From NCBI GenBank assembly GCA_023228995.1, contig JALOAD010000024.1, positions 1 through 52,930 on the forward strand: 52,930 bases of DNA, given 5' to 3'. The position numbers and the translations under genes were made by a program. Below, in pieces: positions 43,055 through 52,248 of this stretch. Positions within the stretch are counted from its first letter, which is position 1; each line of letters starts with the position of its first letter. The notes under the pieces were generated by a model. The model saw nothing but the letters and a program-made list of their open reading frames with translations, was not told the DNA's origin and did no database searches. Origin of the DNA: Candidatus Muiribacterium halophilum. Lineage in GTDB: Bacteria > Muiribacteriota > Muiribacteriia > Muiribacteriales > Muiribacteriaceae.

Positions 43055-44518
43055 TTATTTATTTGATTTATCAACAAATTTTGATATTACAGATAGTAAA
43101 TCAATAAAATGAAAAGGTTTAGTTATAAAATCGTCAAAACCAGCTTTTAAAGCTTTTTCAACTTGATGAGAAAGCGAATGAGCTGAAATTGCTACTATTG
43201 GAATATTAGGTTTTGATTTGCGGATTATTTCAAGACATTTAAAACCGTCCATTTCAGGCATTTGAATATCCATTAATATAATATCAATATTTTTATTTTG
43301 AACTATGTCGTAAGCTTCGTTACCGTTGTTAGCTGTATAGATTATATGATTGTTTTTTTCTAGCATTGTTTGCATTAGCAATAAATTATCATAATAATCA
43401 TCTACCAAAAGAATATTAATAGGATTACAGTTATTTTCATCTAAATAATCAGGATTAATATCATTTTTAATTGAAGCTAAATTTTCAGGTTTTGTTTTAA
43501 TCTCAACATTAATAGGAATTTTTAATAGAAAAGAAGAACCAATTTTATATTTAGAAACTACAGATAATTCACCGTTCATAAGTAAAGCGAGTTTTCTGCT
43601 TATTGCAAGTCCAAGACCAGTTCCACCATATTTTCTATTATCACCTGAATTTAATTGTGCGAATTTATTAAATAAATCCTTGATTTTATCTTCAGCTATA
43701 CCGATTCCAGTATCTTTTACAGTAAGATAAAGGAAATTATTCTTTATCTCAATAATTACTTCTACCGAACCATTTTCTGTAAATTTAATTGCATTTGAAA
43801 TAAGATTTAATGCTATTTGTTTAATGCGAGAAAAATCTCCAACTACAAAGCAATCTTCATTAGAGGTAATTTTTTGAATAACTTGAAATTTTATATTTTT
43901 ATTTTTTCTAAGTAAATTCGCTGAAAGTTTCTCAATATCATCAGCTAATTTTTTTATCGAAAATTCAATAATATTTATAGAAAGTTCATCAGCTTCTATT
44001 TTAGCTATATCAAGTATATCATTAATAATATCAAGTAAAGTTTTAGAAGATTTTTCAATTATATTAAGAAATTTAAGTTTTTCTTCATTGTCTTCTTTAT
44101 TGATAAGAAGTTCAGAAAAACCAATAATTGCAGTAATAGGAGTTCTAATTTCATGAGACATATTAGCCAAAAACTCAGTTTTTAAATTATTTGCTTTTTC
44201 AGCCTGTTCTTTTTGTTTTTTGAGTTCCTGTTTATATTTTTCAGTTTTGACAATATGAATACTCCAGATAATTCCTGTAATAAGATAAGCTATGATAAAA
44301 GATATTCTAATAAACAAATCATGATTAGGTATATTTGTAAGCAACGATTCTGAAAGACGCTCAGGTCTTTCAAACATCATAAATCTTAAATAATCTTTAA
44401 AAAAGTAAAAATTTGTTATTCCAAGTATTATCCAAGTAATAAATCCAGTAAATAATGAATTAAAAATTATTTTTAAAACTCGGTATTTAAGATTATCGTT
44501 CGTAAATTTTATCCGCAA
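43055..44518 (-). CDS. Hybrid histidine kinase with C-terminal receiver domain
   Basis: A 487-residue protein. Membrane helices lie at about 18-40 and 68-90, with only about 25 residues outside. Then come a coiled coil (residues 92-115), HisKA with NMSHEIRTP (His122) and HATPase with N242, DTGIGIA and GGTGLGLAI. The receiver (365-485) has DD (about 373-374), phospho-acceptor Asp417 in ILMDIQMPEMDG and Lys near the end (DDFITKPF). It starts within the upstream binding-protein gene (26-bp overlap), so the periplasmic protein is probably its sensor. No output regulator is beside it. Confidence 0.92.
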   Translation of the reverse strand: MRIKFTNDNLKYRVLKIIFNSLFTGFITWIILGITNFYFFKDYLRFMMFERPERLSESLLTNIPNHDLFIRISFIIAYLITGIIWSIHIVKTEKYKQELKKQKEQAEKANNLKTEFLANMSHEIRTPITAIIGFSELLINKEDNEEKLKFLNIIEKSSKTLLDIINDILDIAKIEADELSINIIEFSIKKLADDIEKLSANLLRKNKNIKFQVIQKITSNEDCFVVGDFSRIKQIALNLISNAIKFTENGSVEVIIEIKNNFLYLTVKDTGIGIAEDKIKDLFNKFAQLNSGDNRKYGGTGLGLAISRKLALLMNGELSVVSKYKIGSSFLLKIPINVEIKTKPENLASIKNDINPDYLDENNCNPINILLVDDYYDNLLLMQTMLEKNNHIIYTANNGNEAYDIVQNKNIDIILMDIQMPEMDGFKCLEIIRKSKPNIPIVAISAHSLSHQVEKALKAGFDDFITKPFHFIDLLSVISKFVDKSNK

Positions 44519-45620
44519 CTGAAATAACTCCTTTAGGTATATTAAAACCTATTTTTGTTGCTGTGTCTATATTTATTGATAATCCTAATCTAGAAGAAAA
44601 TTCAATTGGAAGATCACGAGGTTTTTCTCTTCTAAGTATTCTTGCAATCTTTTGAGCCTCAAACAAACCTACAGTATCAAAATCCTCAGGAGATATTGAA
44701 AATAAAATTCCCTTTTCAACATGACCATTATCCATTTGAGACCATGAAGGAATTTTCATTTCAATTAATAAATTTGCAATTTTATTCATAAATTTTGCTT
44801 GAGATCCAGTGTGAGGACCAATCCAAACTGCATCAACTTTATCAATAATTGATTCTAAAGCATTATAATATTTTTCACCACACATATCTTCGCTCGTTTT
44901 TTCTTCAGGAGCATAAGCTTCAATAAGTTTAAAATCTCTTTCTTTTGAAACTATTTGAAGTTCAGCATAATTTGTAAATACTTTACCATTTGCTGTATTT
45001 TCAAAAACTACACCTAAGTTTTTAAAATCCACAATATCATGAAAAAGTCTTATTTGATTTAAAAATCTATTAGCAGCAATACCAGTTGTAACATGATCTC
45101 GCCCAGAATCTTTAATTGAAGGTATTATTTTAGAATCAACAGGAGAAGTAACACTCATAACAATAACAGGCGTTGAATGTTCGTCAGTTGCAAGATCTTG
45201 ACCCGCCCAAGTTCCAAGAGCAAATACAAGGTCAATATCATTATTTTGTTTAAGTCTTTTTAAAAAATTATTCTTATTTTCAGCTCGAGATGTTCTATCC
45301 CAGTTACTACAATAAAAACCATCTTTTTTAAATTCAATATAATCACTTTTAATATTAGAAGAAAGCCATTCCCATATAATTTCCATACTAACTTCTTTTT
45401 TCCAATCAGGATAAACAAAAGGTTGAATCCAACCAAGTTTTGAAAGATTTTTAACAACTTGCTTTGTATATGCAGGATAAGAAGTATAATCCCCGCCTTG
45501 ATAATATGCGATTTGCCATTTTTTACCATTATTAGTAATAGGTTTATATGAGATATTTTCTTTACAAGAAAAAGAGAATAAAAGTAAAAATATTAAAATT
45601 AATAAACCAAATCTATTCAT
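44493..45620 (-). CDS. ABC-type substrate-binding lipoprotein linked to the histidine kinase
   Basis: With the second Met as start the protein has 375 residues (MNRFGLLILIFLLLFSFSC), with a lipoprotein-like signal ending at Cys19. The body resembles the ABC_sub_bind (TrpX/YtrX-like) family: WQIAYYQGGDYTSYPAYTKQ, DLVFALGTWAGQDLA, STPVIVMSVTSPVDS, and LGVVFENTANGK. No permease or ATPase genes are near. The 26-bp overlap with the kinase gene argues for a sensor function, as seen for other kinases with a short periplasmic part. The ligand is unknown. Confidence 0.75.
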   Translation of the reverse strand: MNRFGLLILIFLLLFSFSCKENISYKPITNNGKKWQIAYYQGGDYTSYPAYTKQVVKNLSKLGWIQPFVYPDWKKEVSMEIIWEWLSSNIKSDYIEFKKDGFYCSNWDRTSRAENKNNFLKRLKQNNDIDLVFALGTWAGQDLATDEHSTPVIVMSVTSPVDSKIIPSIKDSGRDHVTTGIAANRFLNQIRLFHDIVDFKNLGVVFENTANGKVFTNYAELQIVSKERDFKLIEAYAPEEKTSEDMCGEKYYNALESIIDKVDAVWIGPHTGSQAKFMNKIANLLIEMKIPSWSQMDNGHVEKGILFSISPEDFDTVGLFEAQKIARILRREKPRDLPIEFSSRLGLSINIDTATKIGFNIPKGVISVADKIYER

Positions 45621-45787
45621 AACGAAAAACTTTATCATAAATAAGATGTAAAAATCAAGTAGTTATTAAAAAAAGAATATAATAGTTATTAAGAATTAAG
45701 AACTAAAAAATAACGATTAAAAAGATTTAATTTACATATTTTTTATTTTAATCAGATATTTAAATTAATAAGATTTGACTCTGATTA

Positions 45788-46000
45788 TCAATAAGCAGTA
45801 ATAACAATAGCAGAAGCGATAGTGCCAGCAACAACAATATTAAGTATTTTACCTTTATACTTTTCTTTAATAACAGTTTTACCCAAAACATCTAAAATCT
45901 TATAAATTTGTTTTCTTTCAAGAATTCTTTCAATCTCAACATCAGAAATATCTCTCTGAAAACATCTTTCTCTTGCATGTTCTGAAAAAGTAATATTCAT
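45788..46000 (-). CDS. DUF4258-type small protein
   Basis: A 70-residue protein. ITFSEHARERCFQRDISDVEIERIL and the end KGKILNIVVAGTIASAIVITAY match the DUF4258 family, whose pattern is an H-A-x-x-R motif near the start and a strand with V-x-T-x-Y at the end. Some members are considered toxin-like, but no antitoxin partner is seen here. AAAAGGAG precedes the start on the minus strand. Confidence 0.7.
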   Translation of the reverse strand: MNITFSEHARERCFQRDISDVEIERILERKQIYKILDVLGKTVIKEKYKGKILNIVVAGTIASAIVITAY

Positions 46001-46090
46001 AATAAACTCCTTTTAAAAAGATTTAATCACTTTTAAAAAACCTCAATAATGTTATTATGCAATTAATGTGCCAATGGATGAAATCACATA

Positions 46091-46186
46091 AGAAGAGTAT
46101 AAGAGCGGTATGAGAGCAGTATAGGAGCGGTATAAAAGAGTACAAGAGCGGTATGAGAGTACAAAAGCGTATAAGAGCGTATAAAA
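46091..46186. repeat. Degenerate tandem array of GAGCGGTATAA-like units
   Basis: About nine units with the core GAG(C/T)GGTA start at intervals of 8 to 13 bp, most often 11 (for instance 46103, 46114, 46125, 46146, 46157). The array is richer in G than its surroundings and has no open frame of note. It occupies the 349-bp gap between a minus-strand and a plus-strand gene, about 160 bp ahead of the HNH gene. A protein-binding array on one face of the helix, or a remnant of slippage, would both fit. Confidence 0.65.
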
Positions 46187-46349
46187 CTTTAAGATACTTT
46201 ATAAATAATCAAAAAATGACTATCAAAAATTGATTGCTATAAATTAAGATATTTTAAATATTTAATTAAAATATGTTAAAATGTAAAAAATAAAAATTGT
46301 TAATGAAATAACCTTGTTTTAAATATGAGTGATAGGAGAAAAAACTAAA

Positions 46350-47456
46350 ATGAATAATTCCAATTTTACTCTTAATTCAGAAAATCTTCTAAAACTCATT
46401 GATATGGACAAATATAAAGGTATTAGAAATATTTCTAGCATTATAAGTAAGGATATGAAAAACACTTCTTACAAACTTGCCTTATTAAGAGCATTCTGTG
46501 ATATATCGGAGAAATTTTTTAATTGTATTGACCTTTCGCATAAAGACAAAGCTGGTATACCAATTGATTTTGTAGCAGATTTATGGATTTTATATTATTG
46601 GGAATTCATAAATTCAGATAAATTCTTTCCACAAAGAAGAGGTGAAAGTCCTGAATCTTTCAGAAAAATAGCATTTAGAAATGAACTCACTGATTTTGTT
46701 GAAAAATATAGAGATTCAGGAGGATTATCAGGTTTTTATAATGATTATATAAACAACAAAGTCCAATTTCCAAAACTTTACAATAAACTAAAAGACAAAC
46801 TCAAAAACACAATTATAAAAGGACCAGTTTTTTACTCAGGCAATTACAATGGAGAAAATCCATTCAATTATTCCAATAATCAAATATGGATGGATAGTGA
46901 ATTATGGTATGAAATAACAGCATTTAATTATTTAATAAGAGAATCTGTCATTCTCAAATGGGTAGAATTTGTCAGAGAAATCTCAGAATTAACTATAGGA
47001 GCTGGAACCATACTTGAAAAACTAATAATCAACCCAGTTCATGAGCGAGATGTCAGTAATGCAAGAGATGTATTTATGAAACTTGACGATATAAAATGTG
47101 TATGGACACATGGAAGCATAAAAAAGTTTGAAGTTGATCATATAATACCATTTTCATTATGGAAAAACAATGATCTTTGGAATCTATTACCAACAAGGCC
47201 AGATGTTAACAATCGAAAACGAGATAAATTACCAACAAATAAACTACTAATCAGCTCAAAAGATTTAATAATACACTATTGGCAGATTTTAGAAAAAGAT
47301 CTTCCAATAAGATTTTTACAGGAAGTTAATAAATTTAATGGTAATTTTAAAGATGAATATATGATAAAAAACTGGGAGAATATAACTTTTAAAAATCTAG
47401 TCAAATCCATTGAATACACAGCTATACAAAGAGGTTGTGAAAGATGGGAAGCTTGA
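46350..47456 (+). CDS. HNH endonuclease domain protein
   Basis: A 368-residue protein from the ATG with AGGAG 11 nt upstream; a GTG 21 nt earlier is in frame. The first 240 residues are helical and not recognised. Residues of about 255-300 have an HNH-type site (KFEVDHIIPFSLWKNNDLWN, then LLPTRPDVNNRKRDKLP). The family is used in restriction, DNA repair and phage defence. It stands in front of the island with MazG, Panacea and DpnII-type genes. In that setting a defence role is likely but not proven. Confidence 0.78.
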   Translation: MNNSNFTLNSENLLKLIDMDKYKGIRNISSIISKDMKNTSYKLALLRAFCDISEKFFNCIDLSHKDKAGIPIDFVADLWILYYWEFINSDKFFPQRRGESPESFRKIAFRNELTDFVEKYRDSGGLSGFYNDYINNKVQFPKLYNKLKDKLKNTIIKGPVFYSGNYNGENPFNYSNNQIWMDSELWYEITAFNYLIRESVILKWVEFVREISELTIGAGTILEKLIINPVHERDVSNARDVFMKLDDIKCVWTHGSIKKFEVDHIIPFSLWKNNDLWNLLPTRPDVNNRKRDKLPTNKLLISSKDLIIHYWQILEKDLPIRFLQEVNKFNGNFKDEYMIKNWENITFKNLVKSIEYTAIQRGCERWEA

Positions 47457-47481
47457 TTTATTAAATTAAAAATAAAAAAAT

Positions 47482-47805
47482 ATGAAAAATATAGTATATA
47501 ACAAACTAATAAGAGATAACATACCTCAAATAATCAAAAAATCCGGCAAAGAATGCGACATTGAAATACTAACAGATAACGAATATATAAAAGAACTAGA
47601 CAAAAAATTAGAAGAAGAATATATAGAATACAAAGAAAGCAAAAATATCGAAGAATTAGCTGATATAGTCGAAGTAATATATGCAATAATTGAAAGCAGA
47701 AAAATAACACTCAAAGAATTTGAAAAAATCAGAAATGAAAAAAATTCAAAACGAGGAAAATTCAAACAAAAATTATATCTAAAAAAAGTCACAACAAACA
47801 CCTAA
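47482..47805 (+). CDS. MazG-like nucleotide pyrophosphohydrolase
   Basis: A 107-residue protein. The start YNKLIRDNIPQIIKKSGKEC and the stretch KLEEEYIEYKESKNIEELADIVEVIYAI show the E-E-x-x-E and E-x-x-D metal-binding pairs of all-alpha NTP pyrophosphatases (phosphoribosyl-ATP diphosphatase-like MazG group). It cleaves pyrophosphate from non-canonical or alarm nucleotides. It follows the HNH gene by 25 bp and may be in the same transcript. Confidence 0.85.
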   Translation: MKNIVYNKLIRDNIPQIIKKSGKECDIEILTDNEYIKELDKKLEEEYIEYKESKNIEELADIVEVIYAIIESRKITLKEFEKIRNEKNSKRGKFKQKLYLKKVTTNT

Positions 47806-47893
47806 AACCAGATTTTTGATTATAGATCCCAAGAGCTTTACAAACTTCTAATAATGTATGATTTGCTTTCGAATATTTATCAATTGATAAATA

Positions 47894-47922
47894 TTGACAA
47901 AAAAGTTATAAAAAAATATAAT
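47894..47922 (+). promoter_or_regulatory. Sigma-70 consensus promoter of the Panacea operon
   Basis: A perfect TTGACA and a perfect TATAAT are 17 bp apart, followed by a start site near 47929. It is the best promoter match in the window. Confidence 0.8.
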
Positions 47923-47949
47923 TATTATAATGAATAAACGGAGTTCTTT

Positions 47950-48027
47950 ATGATTGAAAAGATAGTTGAAGCAATTCTCCAAAGACTTATAGATTGTATT
48001 GATGATAATGTATTTAGGAGGTATTAA
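47950..48027 (+). CDS. 25-residue peptide ahead of the Panacea gene
   Basis: A short ORF, MIEKIVEAILQRLIDCIDDN and five more residues (VFRRY), has CGGAG 6 nt upstream of its ATG and is the first frame after the promoter. Its stop codon overlaps the start of the next gene (TAATG). The peptide is a potential amphipathic helix. It could be a small toxin, or only a means of translational coupling. Confidence 0.5.
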   Translation: MIEKIVEAILQRLIDCIDDNVFRRY

Positions 48028-49016
48028 TGAATGCAAAAACTGTGTGTCCTTTATGTGAAGAAACATCAAATTTAAAGAGAATAGAAGTAAAGGAAACATT
48101 GATTGTTAGAAATGAAGAAATAGAAGTTAATGGTGTTTATATCGTATGTGATAATTGTGAAGAAAGATATGAACCTGATGGATATGACAAACTTGATATT
48201 GCTTATAGGAAATATAGAGAAATAAACAATTGGTTGCAACCTGAAGAAATTAAAGAACTTAGAAAAAAATATAGATTAAAGCAAAAAGAATTAGCTGAGA
48301 TTTTAGGTTTTGGAGAAGTCACATTAAGTAGATACGAAAACGGAGCTTTGCAAGATAAACCTTATGAGAATCTTTTACAGATGGTCGCAAATCCTTTATC
48401 ATTCATATCTTTTATAAAAGAAAATAACACAAAATTAAGTTATGAAAGAAAAAATGAAATAATAAATTTAATTGAAACCGAGATTAGAAATTCCAAGAAA
48501 TCATATAAATTGTTAAAAAATTTATTTAATTATGGAAATGGTATTAATAATGGAAATAGAACTTTTGATATTGAAAATTTAAAGAATCTAATACTGATTC
48601 TTTGTAAAGATGGATTATATAAGACTGCATTAAATAAACTTCTTTTTTATTGTGATTTTTCATCTTTTAAAGAATATAATAAATCAATAACTGGTATAAG
48701 ATATGTTCACTTACCTTATGGTCCAGTTCCGGACAAATTTGAGACAATATTTGGTGCATTAATTGATGATGAAATTTTAAAAGTAAAAGAGATAAAATTT
48801 CCTGAAGGAAATATTGGAGAAAAATATTTTTCAAATGAAAAAGTAGATTTAAATTTATTCAAAGATGAAGAATTAAAATTAGTCTTTCATATCAAAAATA
48901 AATTATCTGATTTAAAAGCAAATGAATTGTCGGATATATCACATAAAGAAGAAGCTTATAAGAAAACAAACAACAATGAATTTATATCTTATGATTTTGC
49001 AAAATATTTAAAATGA
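48027..49016 (+). CDS. Antitoxin-like protein: zinc finger, HTH and Panacea (SocA-type) domain
   Basis: A 329-residue protein. Residues 7-50 hold a YgiT/MqsA-type zinc finger (CPLCEE and CDNCEE). Residues 70-115 are an Xre-type HTH (LRKKYRLKQKELAEILGFGEVTLSRYENG). Residues 180-310 form a Panacea/DUF4065 domain (LYKTALNKLLFYCDF and GIRYVHLPYGPVPDKF). Panacea proteins are antitoxins of many toxin types, and the HTH suggests self-repression of the operon. Its stop overlaps the next gene by 4 bp; that neighbour is the candidate toxin. Confidence 0.82.
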   Translation: MNAKTVCPLCEETSNLKRIEVKETLIVRNEEIEVNGVYIVCDNCEERYEPDGYDKLDIAYRKYREINNWLQPEEIKELRKKYRLKQKELAEILGFGEVTLSRYENGALQDKPYENLLQMVANPLSFISFIKENNTKLSYERKNEIINLIETEIRNSKKSYKLLKNLFNYGNGINNGNRTFDIENLKNLILILCKDGLYKTALNKLLFYCDFSSFKEYNKSITGIRYVHLPYGPVPDKFETIFGALIDDEILKVKEIKFPEGNIGEKYFSNEKVDLNLFKDEELKLVFHIKNKLSDLKANELSDISHKEEAYKKTNNNEFISYDFAKYLK

Positions 49017-49369
49017 ATTATCTAATAATAACCACTGGAATATTAATAATAATATCAAAGTTATTTGATGTTTTATCAACAATAAAAGTTGTATCTTCAC
49101 CTTATCAGGAAAAAAATTTATTTGCTAGAAAGATAATGCTAAAAATTGGAATAAAATCAACTTGCTGGCTAATATTTCTTTTGGTAGTGATTTTTGTTAG
49201 CATTTATACATATAATATATTTTTATCTGATAAAATATGGATTATTATCGGATTTATAATTTTCGGGAATATAATTACGGTAATTCAATTCGCTGTAGCA
49301 CATTACAATTACACAAGAAGAAAAAATCTCATAATAAAGCTTTTAACGAAGACGGCTATTTACAAATAA
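49013..49369 (+). CDS. Small three-helix membrane protein, candidate toxin of the Panacea operon
   Basis: A 118-residue protein with membrane helices at about 3-25, 48-72 and 75-97. The N-terminal part (ISKLFDVLSTIKVV, ENLFARKIML) recalls DUF5658-type membrane proteins. It starts within the Panacea stop codon (ATGA overlap). Position and size fit the membrane-disrupting toxins known to pair with Panacea antitoxins, but it could also be an unrelated membrane protein. Confidence 0.6.
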   Translation: MNYLIITTGILIIISKLFDVLSTIKVVSSPYQEKNLFARKIMLKIGIKSTCWLIFLLVVIFVSIYTYNIFLSDKIWIIIGFIIFGNIITVIQFAVAHYNYTRRKNLIIKLLTKTAIYK

Positions 49370-49571
49370 ATAATTAAAATTTTTTTATGAAAACCCCAAA
49401 ACTATTACAAGATTTTTCTTTGGCATGTATATTGCAAATGTATTTTGAAATAAATATAAAAAACTAAAAGAACAAAAGTGTTATTTGTAATTCGATTTTT
49501 GGAAAAAAATGTATTATAATTAAGCATCCTCAATAAATATATAATTAAGAGTTAAAATGAAGAGAGGTTAT

Positions 49572-50519
49572 ATGTTGGAATACGAAAGCCAGATTGAAAA
49601 AAAAACAATAAAAGCAAAACCTGTTTTAAAGTGGGTTGGTGGAAAAACACAGCTTTTGCCTGAACTTACAAAAAGATTAAATAAAGTAATAAACGAATGT
49701 GATACATATATTGAACCTTTTATTGGTGCTGGAGCTTTATTTTTTCATTTAAAAAGTAATGAATATTTATACAATACAATTAAAAAATGGTATATTTCGG
49801 ACTTTAATAAAGATTTAGTACTTTTATACAGGGTTGTTAAATATGAAGTTTATGCTCTAATAAAAGAACTAGATATAATATCTTCAAAATATCTAAAATT
49901 AAATGATAATGATAGGAAAACGTTTTATTATGATACAAGAGCTCAATTTAATGCAATATTAAATGATATCAATTATGATCTTTTTGATGAAAGTAGTATT
50001 AAAAGAGCAGCTTATATTGTTTTTTTGAATAAAACTTGTTTTAATGGTCTTTATAGAGTTAATGCGAAAGGTGAATTCAATGTTCCAATGGGAAAATATA
50101 AAAACCCTCAAATTTTAAATTTTAATAATTTAATAAATGTTAATAATATTTTGCAGAATGTTGAGATAAATTGTCATAATTTTAGCGATATTAAGTATGA
50201 AATAAATGAAAAAACTTTTATTTATTTTGATCCACCTTACAGACCATTAAAAGAAAACTCATCATTTACAGCATATAGCAAATGTGATTTTGATGATGAA
50301 ATGCAACGGAATCTTGCAAAATATTTTAAAAATAACCATTATTCAAGTGCTAAAATGTTATTATCAAATTCAGACTCAAAATTGTCAGATAAAGAACAGG
50401 ATTTTTTTGATTCATTATATTCTGATTTCTCTATAGAAAGAGTTTATGCACTTCGTAATGTTAATTCAAAAGGAAATCTTAGAGGGAAAATTACAGAAAT
50501 ACTGATTTCAAATTTTTAA
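49572..50519 (+). CDS. dpnM: DNA adenine methyltransferase, Dam/DpnM type (GATC)
   Basis: The 315-residue form starts at the ATG 4 nt after GAGAGG; an ATG 15 nt upstream (49557) is in frame and may be used instead. PVLKWVGGKTQLLPEL with YIEPFIGAGALFFHL (motif I region) and FIYFDPPYRP (motif IV, DPPY at residues 220-223) identify the D12 class of alpha-group N6-adenine methylases. It methylates A in GATC on double-stranded DNA. It is the first gene of a three-gene restriction-modification operon. Confidence 0.9.
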   Translation: MLEYESQIEKKTIKAKPVLKWVGGKTQLLPELTKRLNKVINECDTYIEPFIGAGALFFHLKSNEYLYNTIKKWYISDFNKDLVLLYRVVKYEVYALIKELDIISSKYLKLNDNDRKTFYYDTRAQFNAILNDINYDLFDESSIKRAAYIVFLNKTCFNGLYRVNAKGEFNVPMGKYKNPQILNFNNLINVNNILQNVEINCHNFSDIKYEINEKTFIYFDPPYRPLKENSSFTAYSKCDFDDEMQRNLAKYFKNNHYSSAKMLLSNSDSKLSDKEQDFFDSLYSDFSIERVYALRNVNSKGNLRGKITEILISNF

Positions 50520-50528
50520 GGGGGTAAA

Positions 50529-51455
50529 ATGAAATATATTGAAGATTACAAAAAAACTTTCAATTGCAATAATTCAGATGAAGTTTTTAAAGTTTTTATT
50601 GATACATTGAAAATAACAAATACTAAATGGAATTATTTTGTTAATTGGGAAAAAGTTTTTGAAAATAAAAAAAATGTTGAAATATCCCTCAATCTATTAA
50701 ACTATCTTATTGGAAAAGAAAATATAGAAAAGGAATTTATTGATTTAATAATGCAATATCCGGAAATTGTTATAATTTTACCTGGATTAATTGCTTGTAG
50801 ACAGAAGAAACTTTATATTTTAAATTCTTATTCGCACAGTGGATTTAATTATAAAAAAATAACATTTTCTAATAAAAAAAGTGTTACTTTGGAAGAAGCT
50901 GAATTTTTTCTCGAATTTATCAAGAATACAGGATTTTTAGAATTGCTAAAAAGCAAAAATATAAAAAATGTAGTTGATTACTTTATCGGAGTTGAAGTTG
51001 GTTTAGATTCGAATGGTAGAAAAAATCGAGGCGGAGCAATGATGGAAGAAATAACTGAATATTTTATAGAAGATTTATGCAAAAAAACAGGGTTCAGTTA
51101 TTTATCTCAAGTAAGTTCTACTAAAATAAAAAATGAGTGGAATATTGAATTAAAATCAGATAAATCTTCCAGAAGAATTGATTTTGCTATTAACAATGGA
51201 GAAAATCTTTATTTAATTGAAACAAATTTTTATGGCGGTGGAGGTTCAAAACTAAAATCCACTGCTGGCGAATATAAATCAATGTATGATTGGTGGAAAA
51301 ATGATAATAAAAAATTTATATGGATTACAGATGGGGTTGGATGGAAAACTACACAAAGACCATTAAGAGAAACTTTTGAATACACTGATTTTATTTTAAA
51401 CTTGGAAATGGTTAGACTAGGTTTATTAGAAAGCATAATAAGGGGAAATCATTGA
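50529..51455 (+). CDS. dpnB: DpnII-type restriction endonuclease (GATC)
   Basis: A 308-residue protein. GGAMMEEITEYFIEDLCKKTGF, RRIDFAINNGENLYLIETNFYGGGGSKLKSTAGEY and WITDGVGWKTTQRPLRETFE match the DpnII family. The PD-(D/E)xK-like centre is probably D-F-A ... E-T-N in that stretch. It cuts unmethylated GATC. GGGGG is 5 nt before the ATG. It follows dpnM by 9 bp and overlaps the next gene by 4 bp. Confidence 0.9.
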   Translation: MKYIEDYKKTFNCNNSDEVFKVFIDTLKITNTKWNYFVNWEKVFENKKNVEISLNLLNYLIGKENIEKEFIDLIMQYPEIVIILPGLIACRQKKLYILNSYSHSGFNYKKITFSNKKSVTLEEAEFFLEFIKNTGFLELLKSKNIKNVVDYFIGVEVGLDSNGRKNRGGAMMEEITEYFIEDLCKKTGFSYLSQVSSTKIKNEWNIELKSDKSSRRIDFAINNGENLYLIETNFYGGGGSKLKSTAGEYKSMYDWWKNDNKKFIWITDGVGWKTTQRPLRETFEYTDFILNLEMVRLGLLESIIRGNH

Positions 51456-52243
51456 AAAAAAAGGAAGTTAATCCAACTAATTTTGAATTGGAATTTTCTA
51501 CAGTGTGGAGTTTCCCAAAAAGAGGCGATTGGGCTACGCATAATCCTGAATACAGAGGAAATTTTGCTCCACAAATCCCAAGAAATATTATTGAATTCTT
51601 TAGCAAACCGGGAGATTTAATAATAGATCCAATGTGTGGCAGTGGAACCACATTAGTTGAAGCGAAATTATTGCATAGAAATGCAATAGGATTTGATATA
51701 AACCCCGAAACAGTAAAAATTGCAAAAAAAAATTTAAAATTTGAATATAATTCAGAAACAGAACAAAAAGTAAAAAAAGGTAATGCAAGAAAAATAAAAT
51801 CAATAAAAAATAAATCAGTTGATTTAATTATTACTCATCCACCATACTTAAATATTGTTAAGTATTCTGAAGGAAAAATAGAAGGAGACCTTTCAAATAC
51901 TGGCAATGTTGAAAAATTCTGCAATGAAATAGAATTAGTTGCTAATGAAATGTTTAGAATTCTTAAACCTGACAAATACTGTGCGATATTAATGGGAGAT
52001 ACTAGAAGAGGATGCCATTTTGTTCCGTTAGCTTACAGAGTTATGGATAGATTTTTAAAAGCAGGTTTTGTTTTAAAAGAAGATATAATAAAAGCCCAGC
52101 ATAATTGCAAAATGACAAATTATTGGAAATGGCGTTCAAAACATATGGGGTTTTATATGATAATGCATGAACATTTATTCATATTTAGAAAACCAACACC
52201 TGAAGAAGATATGAAAAGAATTAAATGGAGTATAAATCCTTAA
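51452..52243 (+). CDS. dpnA: Second DNA methyltransferase of the GATC system (DpnA-like)
   Basis: A 263-residue protein started by TTG that overlaps the restriction gene stop, with AAGGGGA 6 nt upstream. DPMCGSGTTLVEA (residues 59-71) is motif I and ITHPPY (127-132) is motif IV, in the beta-group order reversed relative to DpnM's class. In the Streptococcus DpnII system a second methylase (DpnA) protects single-stranded GATC during natural transformation. The layout here is M-R-M rather than M-M-R. The family assignment to DpnA itself is by context; a cytosine-N4 methylase is possible. Confidence 0.75.
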   Translation: MKKKEVNPTNFELEFSTVWSFPKRGDWATHNPEYRGNFAPQIPRNIIEFFSKPGDLIIDPMCGSGTTLVEAKLLHRNAIGFDINPETVKIAKKNLKFEYNSETEQKVKKGNARKIKSIKNKSVDLIITHPPYLNIVKYSEGKIEGDLSNTGNVEKFCNEIELVANEMFRILKPDKYCAILMGDTRRGCHFVPLAYRVMDRFLKAGFVLKEDIIKAQHNCKMTNYWKWRSKHMGFYMIMHEHLFIFRKPTPEEDMKRIKWSINP

Positions 52244-52248
52244 TTAGT

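Noticed and set aside
46091-46186. CRISPR array
   Set aside because: Units are about 11 bp with no spacers of constant size, and no cas genes are near.
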